A DNA stretch of 64,000 nt, taken from contig CAWHYW010000040.1 in NCBI GenBank assembly GCA_963833675.1, positions 43,022 through 107,021 of the forward strand, in the 5' to 3' direction. How positions within the stretch are numbered: the stretch's first letter is position 1; each line of letters starts with the position of its first letter. A model generated the notes under the pieces. That model did no database searches and had not been told where the DNA came from. It was given only the letters and a program-made list of their open reading frames with translations. A program made the translations under genes and the position numbers. The stretch is from DASQDN01 sp963833675 (lineage in GTDB: Bacteria > Acidobacteriota > Terriglobia > Bryobacterales > Bryobacteraceae). Of the stretch, positions 58,918 to 64,000 are shown one piece after another.

Positions 58918-60742
58918 TCCCAATCGCGTGTACGTTCGCTGCGCGTTCGTCGTCGCGGTCACGTTGAAAGTGTGCTCCTCACACGCCGGTAACATCTGGG
59001 ACGGCGAAAGTCTGGCGAACAGCAACTGGACAACCGGCGCAAACTGGAACGACAACCAGGCACCGGCCAACAACGGGTCGATCACCATCGTCATGGGCGG
59101 CACGGCCGGGCTGACGCCCAACGTCAACGTTGCGTATGACATCGACGGCCTGATCTTCAACTTCAACGCCGGGGGGTTCAGGATCGATGGGGAAAAACTG
59201 ACGATCCGCGCCAGCGGCATTCTTCAAGGCGACACGCAGCTCCAGCGGGTCTATACCGACATCGACGTGGCAGCCAGCCAGACCTGGGACGCGTTCTCCG
59301 GGGCTCTGGCGATAGGGAACAGCAGTCCTGGTGACAGCGTCACGGTCAACCTCGGAGGGATCGTACCCCATACGCTCAACATCAGCGGCGATTTTAACAC
59401 GTCAATCTTTGGAAACATCACGGGCTTTGGAACACTGGTCAAATTCGGCGCCGGGACACTGGTGCTCAGCGGGGCCGTGGCCAACACCTACATCGGAGCC
59501 ACCATCGTCAACAGCGGCGGGTTGTTCCTCCAGAACATCGACAACCGTGTGGCGATTCCAACCAACTTGACGATCGGCGACGGCACAGGCAGCGATGTCG
59601 TCATGATCGGCAATCCGTTCCCCGGTCACATTGCGAGCACGTCGAACGTCATAATCAACAGCTCGGGCCTGCTCGCCCTCAACGGCAGTAATGAGCTCAT
59701 CAATAACCTGACGATCAATGGGGGCTCGGTTTCCGTCGGCAACGGCAACCTGAACGTCGCCGCGACCACCACCCTCAACGGCGGCAGCGTCGCAACCGGC
59801 GATGGTACGGCGAGGTTCGGCGGGGCGCTCAGTTTGACCGGCGCCCAGATTACAGGCACGGGAACGGTTGAGGTTTTCACCAGTATTGTCGTCAATCCTT
59901 CCGCGCAGACATCGCGGATTGCAGGCAACTTTGTCAGCTTCGGCAACACTCCCGTGATGAACATTCCCGACGGGCCGGCCGCCGACGATTTTGAAATCGC
60001 CAATTTCAGAGAGGGGCACATCGACAAGAGCGGACCTGGACGATTGGTGTTGAGCAGCATCAACATCCCGGGCAATGTTAATCTCGTCGGGGGACCCGTC
60101 GTCCTGCGGAATTCGGCCAACGTCGCCCACCTGTTCCTGACGAACGCCACCTCCGCCGCGCGCTTCGAAACCAGCGGCCACCTGTCTGCCGGCCTGCACG
60201 TGAACGCGGGCAAAGTCGTGCTCGAGACCGGAGGCAGCAAAGTGCTCGTTGCCAAGTCGCTCGAGATCGACACGACCGACGCGCTGATCGACGTGTGGGA
60301 GCACGCCGTCATTATCGATTACACCGGCGCCTCGCCGATCGGTTCGATCCGATCCGCCATCATCAGCGCCCGCCACGGCGGGACCTGGGACGGCTTCGGC
60401 ATTACCAGCTCGCTGGCCGACGCGACGCACGGCGTCGGTTACGCCGAAGCCGCCGCGCTGGGACTGACTTCGTTCGCGGGTGAGGGCGTCGATGCGACGA
60501 CGGTCCTCGTGAAATTCACTTACTTCGGCGACTCGAACCTCGACGGGCAGGTGAACGTGACCGACCTGGGCACGCTGGCGACTCACTGGCAGGTCGACCG
60601 CCGACTGGATCGGCGGGGACTTCAACTATAACGGGTTCGTTGACGTCACGGACCTGGGCGCTATTCGGCCACCAACTGGCAAGCAGGCGTGGGCAATCCG
60701 TTGGGTCGGGGAAGCTTTGACCAAGCGATGGCGGCCGTGGGT
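58910..60742 (+). CDS. Surface protein 4: autotransporter-repeat protein with dockerin-like pair
   Basis: About 610 residues and the most intact of the set: one frame runs 58,910-60,600. Signal RVYVRCAFVVAVTLKVCSSH then AGNIWDGESLANSNWTTGAN. Beta-repeat body with FGAGTLVLSGAVANTYIGA. C-terminal module: HAVIIDYTGASPIGSIRSAI (60,300), GITSSLADATHGVGYAEAAA, VLVKFTYFGDSNLDGQVNV, then after a shift near 60,600 GDFNYNGFVDVTDLG. After NPLGRGSFDQAMAAVGL the sequence runs to ARLLFQ with no PEP-CTERM motif in any frame; the end is set at about 60,742. Either the anchor was lost or further errors hide it. The overlapping start (ATGTCTAA) couples it to protein 3. Confidence 0.75.
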
Positions 60743-60855
60743 TTAGCGCGGCTGTTATTTCAATCACAATTTTGTTCGCCGCCGGCCGGTGGGCGCGGGG
60801 GCGGCGTCGGCGGCGCGGTTCGGCGGTCGGCGGAACCGGTTTGCCCGGGGGAACA

Positions 60856-60875
60856 GCCCGACTAGGGCTTTTTTG
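60856..60875 (+). terminator. Short intrinsic terminator before surface protein 5
   Basis: AGCCC (60,856-60,860) pairs with GGGCT (60,866-60,870) around a five-base loop and runs into six T. It is short but well formed, at a transcript boundary. Confidence 0.5.
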
Positions 60876-60877
60876 CT

Positions 60878-60907
60878 TGCGAATCACGTTCGCGCTCTCA
60901 TAAAATT
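60878..60907 (+). promoter_or_regulatory. Possible promoter for surface protein 5
   Basis: TTGCGA (60,878-60,883) and TAAAAT (60,902-60,907) with an 18-base spacer, about 110 bases ahead of the ATG at 61,018 and directly after a terminator. Pattern match only. Confidence 0.35.
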
Positions 60908-61017
60908 CTCATCTCCCCGTCTGGGTTAGCGTCGTTGCCGGCCGAACAATTCTGGCCCCTGTCGGCGGTACACGTCGCTTCAGGACTTGTGACTGATTAT
61001 TTGGAAGGGATGGAGTA

Positions 61018-64000
61018 ATGCATCGATTCGTCATTTCTTTCGGTCGGGATCATGCTGCGCATCAAGGTCGTGCACATCGTCGCGGGCGGAGGCTTTGTGC
61101 CGCCGCGGCAACTGCGGCACTTGCCGCCGTTTCGGTGGGCGGACCAAACGCTCGCGCGGCGAACGTGACCGACACCTGGCTCACCGCCACCAGCGGCAAC
61201 TGGACGGACACGACCAAATGGAGCGCGGCGGTTTCGCCCAACAATGGTGCCGATACCTACACCGTGACCATCGGCGCTACCGGCGCGGCATACACCGTCA
61301 CGCTCAATACGTCGGCGACGGTCAACAGCCTGACGCTCAACAGCACCGACGCGACGCTGAGCCACACCGCCGGCACGTTTACCGCAACCGGCGGCCTCAA
61401 CCTCACGGCCGGCACGTACAGCCTGGCCGGCGGGACGATCGCCAACACGACCATCAACGCGACCGTGCCGCTGGTTTTGACTTCCAGCCGGCGGGTCGCT
61501 CATCGGCGACACGATTAACGGCGACTTGAGCCTGGCCAACGGCTTCGCTCGCGTCGCCATCGGCGCCGGAACGAGCTTCACCACCGCGCATTTGGCGGCC
61601 AGGGCAACGATCTGGGCTTCGTCGCCGGCACGACGCTCAACAACACCGTCTTGTTCGAAGGCGTCGCGCCATCCGGCCGGTTCCTCGACATGGTCACCGC
61701 GGGCGCCTTCGCCATCGGCTCGACCGGCGTGGTGAAGACCGCAGCCGGCTTCACCAGCGACGGCCAGATTGGCGGCTCCGGGTTTGCCTTCAGCGGAGCG
61801 ATGAACCTGACCAACAACGGCCTGGTCAGCTCCGAAGTCAGCGGCCGAACGATTACCATCGCCGCGTCGACCTTTTCCAACGTCGGCACAATTCAGGCCC
61901 TCAACGGCGGCATCCTGACGATCACCAGCGGCGCCTACACCAACGGCGGCACGATCATCGTCAATGGTTCGACCCTCAACCTCGGCGGCACATTCAACGC
62001 GACCGGCGGGGCTGGGAAACATCCTCAACACCGGCGGCGGGACCGTCAACGTCACCGGCACGATCAACAACACGGGCAGCACGCTGACCCTCAGCACCTT
62101 CACCGGCTCGTGGAATATGGTCAGCGGCACGATCAGCGGCGGAAGTGTCACCTTGCTGAACGGGCAGAACCTCAACTTCACCAGCTCGACAGGAGTTCTC
62201 AACAATGTAATCGTCAACGGCGACTTGAATTTTGCCTCAGGATTCGCCAGGGCCTCGATCACCGGCGCCACGAGCTTTGGCACGGCGCACCTGTCGGGAC
62301 AGGGCGCCGAAATCGGTTTTGCGGCCGGCTCGACTCTGAACGGCAACGTCTCCTTCGAAGGCACCGCGCCTTCCGGCCGCTATCATCACCCTCACATCCG
62401 GCGGACTGTTCACCATTCCCTCGACGAGCATCGTCCAGACCGCCGCCGGCTTCACCAGCGATGCTCAGATCGGTGGCAGCGGATTCCTGTTCAACGGCGC
62501 CATGAATCTCACGAACAACGGCATGATCAGTTCCGCGGTCAGCGGCCGAACGATCAACATCGCCGCCCCGATTTTCGCCAACGCCGGCACGGTCGCGGCC
62601 ATCAACGGCGGCATCATCAATCTCAGCGGCAGCTACACCAATACCGGCTCGTTCATCCTCAACGGCTCCGACATTCAACCTCGGCGGCACGTTTAACACC
62701 GGAAGCGGCATCGGCAATTTCTCCAACAACTCCGGCACGGTCAACATGACCGGCACTGTCAATAACGCCGGCAATAACCTCACGCTCAACGGCAACACCG
62801 GCTCGTGGAACCTCGTCGGCGGCACGATCAGCGGCGGAAGCCTGAGCTTCGCCAATGGCCAAACCCTCAACCTGACCAGCGTCGAACGGCAACCTGACCG
62901 GGTTGACTGTCAACGGCGACCTGAATTTCCCCACCGGATTTGCCAGGGTCTCGATCGGCGCCGGCACGAGCTTCGGCACCGCCCACCTCACCGGCCAGGG
63001 AGCGAGATCGGCTTCGCCGGCGGCTCGACGCTGGCGGGGAACATCTATTTCGAGGGCACTGCGCCTCCGGACCGTTTCTCGACGCTCAGCTCGGCCGGAA
63101 GCTTCACCATCCGGCCGCCGCTGTGGTCAAGACGTTCGCAGGCTTCACCAGCGACAGTCAGATCGGCGGCAGCGGGTTCGTCTTCGGGAGCGCGATGAAT
63201 CTCACCAATAACGGGCTCATCAGCTCCGAAGTCAGCGGGCGAACGATCATCATTAGCGCGCCAACTTTCTCAAATGCTGGCACGGTCCAAGCCATCAACG
63301 GCGGCATCGTGAACTTCAACAGCACCCTACACCAACACCGGAACGTTCATCATCAATGCCTCGACCCTGAACATGGGCGGCACGTTCAATACGTCCGGCG
63401 GGATCGGGAACTTTTTGAACACCGCCGGCACGGTGAATCTGACCGGCACTGTCGCCAATACCGGTAACAATCTGACGCTCAATTCCAACACCGGCTCATG
63501 GAACCTCGTCGGCGGCACGATCAATGGCGGAAGCCTGAGCTTCGCTAACGGGCAAACGCTGAACCTGACCAGCTCGAACGGCAATCTGACCGGCTTGACT
63601 GTTAACGGCGACCTGAACTTCCCCACCGGCTTTGCACGAGTTCTGATCGGGCCGGGCACCGCCTTCAACACCGCGCATCTCACTGGCCAGGGCGCAAGAT
63701 GGTTTCGGAGCGGCGCGACGCTCAACGGAACCGTGCAGGGCGAAGGCGCTGCGCTTTTCGGGCCGTTTCGTCGCGATGGGCTCGGCCGGAAGCTTCACGA
63801 TCGGCGCGACAGGCGTGATCAAGACCTTCACCGGGTTTGCCAGCGATCTGCAGATCGGCGGCAGCGGGTTCGTCTTCGGAGTGCGATGAACCTCACGAAT
63901 AACGGCCTCATCAGCTCCGAAGTCAGCGGGCGAACCATCATCATTAATGCCCCGACTTTCTCAAATGCCGGCACGGTCCAAGCCATCAACGGCGGCATCG
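61018..64000 (+). CDS. Surface protein 5: giant tandem-repeat autotransporter-type protein (frameshifted, runs off edge)
   Basis: More than 990 residues. An unusually long, Arg-rich signal region precedes LCAAAATAALAAVSVGG and NARAANVTDTWLTATSGNW. The body opens with beta-strand repeats (VNSLTLNSTDATLSHTAGT) and from about 61,519 is made of ~231-residue tandem units, each with NGDLNFPTGFARV, GTSFGTAHLTGQG, FEGTAPSGRF, GFTSDSQIGGSGF, MNLTNNGLISSEVSGRTI and NTGSWNLVGGTISGG. Units three and four are the most alike. Frame changes occur about once per unit. It probably folds as a long beta-helix outside the cell. The end, and any PEP-CTERM or dockerin part, lies beyond the window. Confidence 0.78.
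61519..64000 (+). repeat. Tandem array of ~693-base units in surface protein 5
   Basis: The motif for GDL(S/N) recurs at about 61,519, 62,219, 62,915 and 63,607, and that for QIGGSGF at 61,768, 62,469, 63,162 and 63,854, spacings of about 690-700 bases. Differences from 693 fit scattered one- or two-base indels. Three full units and part of a fourth are inside the window. Units three and four share long identical stretches at the DNA level, a sign of recent duplication or of gene conversion. Confidence 0.85.

Larger units (their letters stand above)
60743..61017. other. Intergenic region with terminator and promoter-like sites
   Basis: No gene is seen. The first ~110 bases are GC-rich low-complexity sequence that may hide a damaged tail of surface protein 4. 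Then a short terminator (60,856-60,875) and a sigma70-like promoter (60,878-60,907) lie back to back, and GGAAGGGATGGAG just upstream of 61,018 is a strong ribosome binding site. Confidence 0.5.

Noticed and set aside
59402..60625. 407-codon minus-strand frame over surface protein 4
   Set aside because: Arg/Asp/Val-rich composition of an antisense shadow of a GC-rich repeat gene; the plus strand carries a clear protein with signal and dockerin-like motifs.
61519..64000. CRISPR-like or satellite array
   Set aside because: The repeats are ~693 bases, protein-coding and lack spacers; they are protein repeats.
1..64000. tRNA, rRNA, integrase or prophage genes
   Set aside because: None were recognised anywhere in the window.

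Overview
The window looks like two unrelated bacterial chromosomes joined near base 42,273-42,339. Bases 1 to about 42,270 read as an Acidobacteriota genome of the Solibacter/Bryobacter kind. The evidence is a beta-propeller protein ending in the C-terminal domain typical of Solibacter proteins, a bacillithiol gene (bshA), a FecR-type protein, many Tat-exported hydrolases, and mostly intact, tightly packed genes. From about 42,340 to the end the DNA is visibly more GC-rich and reads as a Planctomycetota genome (Phycisphaerae-like). It carries large PEP-CTERM surface proteins with paired dockerin-like calcium motifs. Almost every gene on that side is broken into several frames, while the left side has only three frameshifts.

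Left part. An acyltransferase-like gene and a 4-cresol-dehydrogenase-like flavin oxidase run off the left edge on the minus strand. A cupin gene and metK follow. Then comes a protein-quality-control and RNA block on the plus strand: tig, clpX, lon, the GTPase engB/ysxC, and rho, closed by a clear terminator. clpP is not between tig and clpX. Next is an export cluster: three membrane fusion proteins in a row, a MacB/FtsX-type permease and a TolC-like outer membrane protein, with no ATPase gene. mutL ends this plus-strand run and meets guaA tail to tail.

The minus-strand series 21.7-31.5 kb holds guaA, a CtpA-like S41 protease and a MerR regulator. Upstream of these lies a likely operon: Asp-box propeller protein, exported methyltransferase, NarL-type sensor kinase, glycosidase-like lipoprotein and bshA. 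The last three overlap by ATGA. From 31.7 to 42.3 kb come a FecR-domain protein, a small secreted protein coupled to a 52-residue cysteine-rich miniprotein, a glycerophosphodiester phosphodiesterase, a POTRA/HEAT protein, a zinc-ribbon membrane protein, a CehA/McbA hydrolase, an M19 dipeptidase, a Tat-exported enolase-superfamily enzyme, and a membrane-bound dehydrogenase-type lipoprotein cut off at the junction.

Right part. A cytochrome P450, a second Tat-type enolase-superfamily enzyme, a GNAT acetyltransferase overlapping a P-loop kinase, a GH3 beta-glucosidase, a long palindromic intergenic repeat and an S10 carboxypeptidase lead into a plus-strand island of five giant secreted proteins (50.3-64.0 kb). 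The first carries a zincin motif. The first four share one C-terminal module: a conserved DLADxxxVIDYTGxSP segment and then paired dockerin-like motifs, with a PEP-CTERM anchor seen in the first three. The fifth, running off the right edge, consists of ~693 bp tandem repeats.

The most useful reading is that this contig is probably a metagenomic chimera whose right part has uncorrected homopolymer indels. The frameshifts there should not be taken as biological decay without read support. Within that limit, the PEP-CTERM/dockerin island and the cysteine-rich miniprotein are the least described elements.
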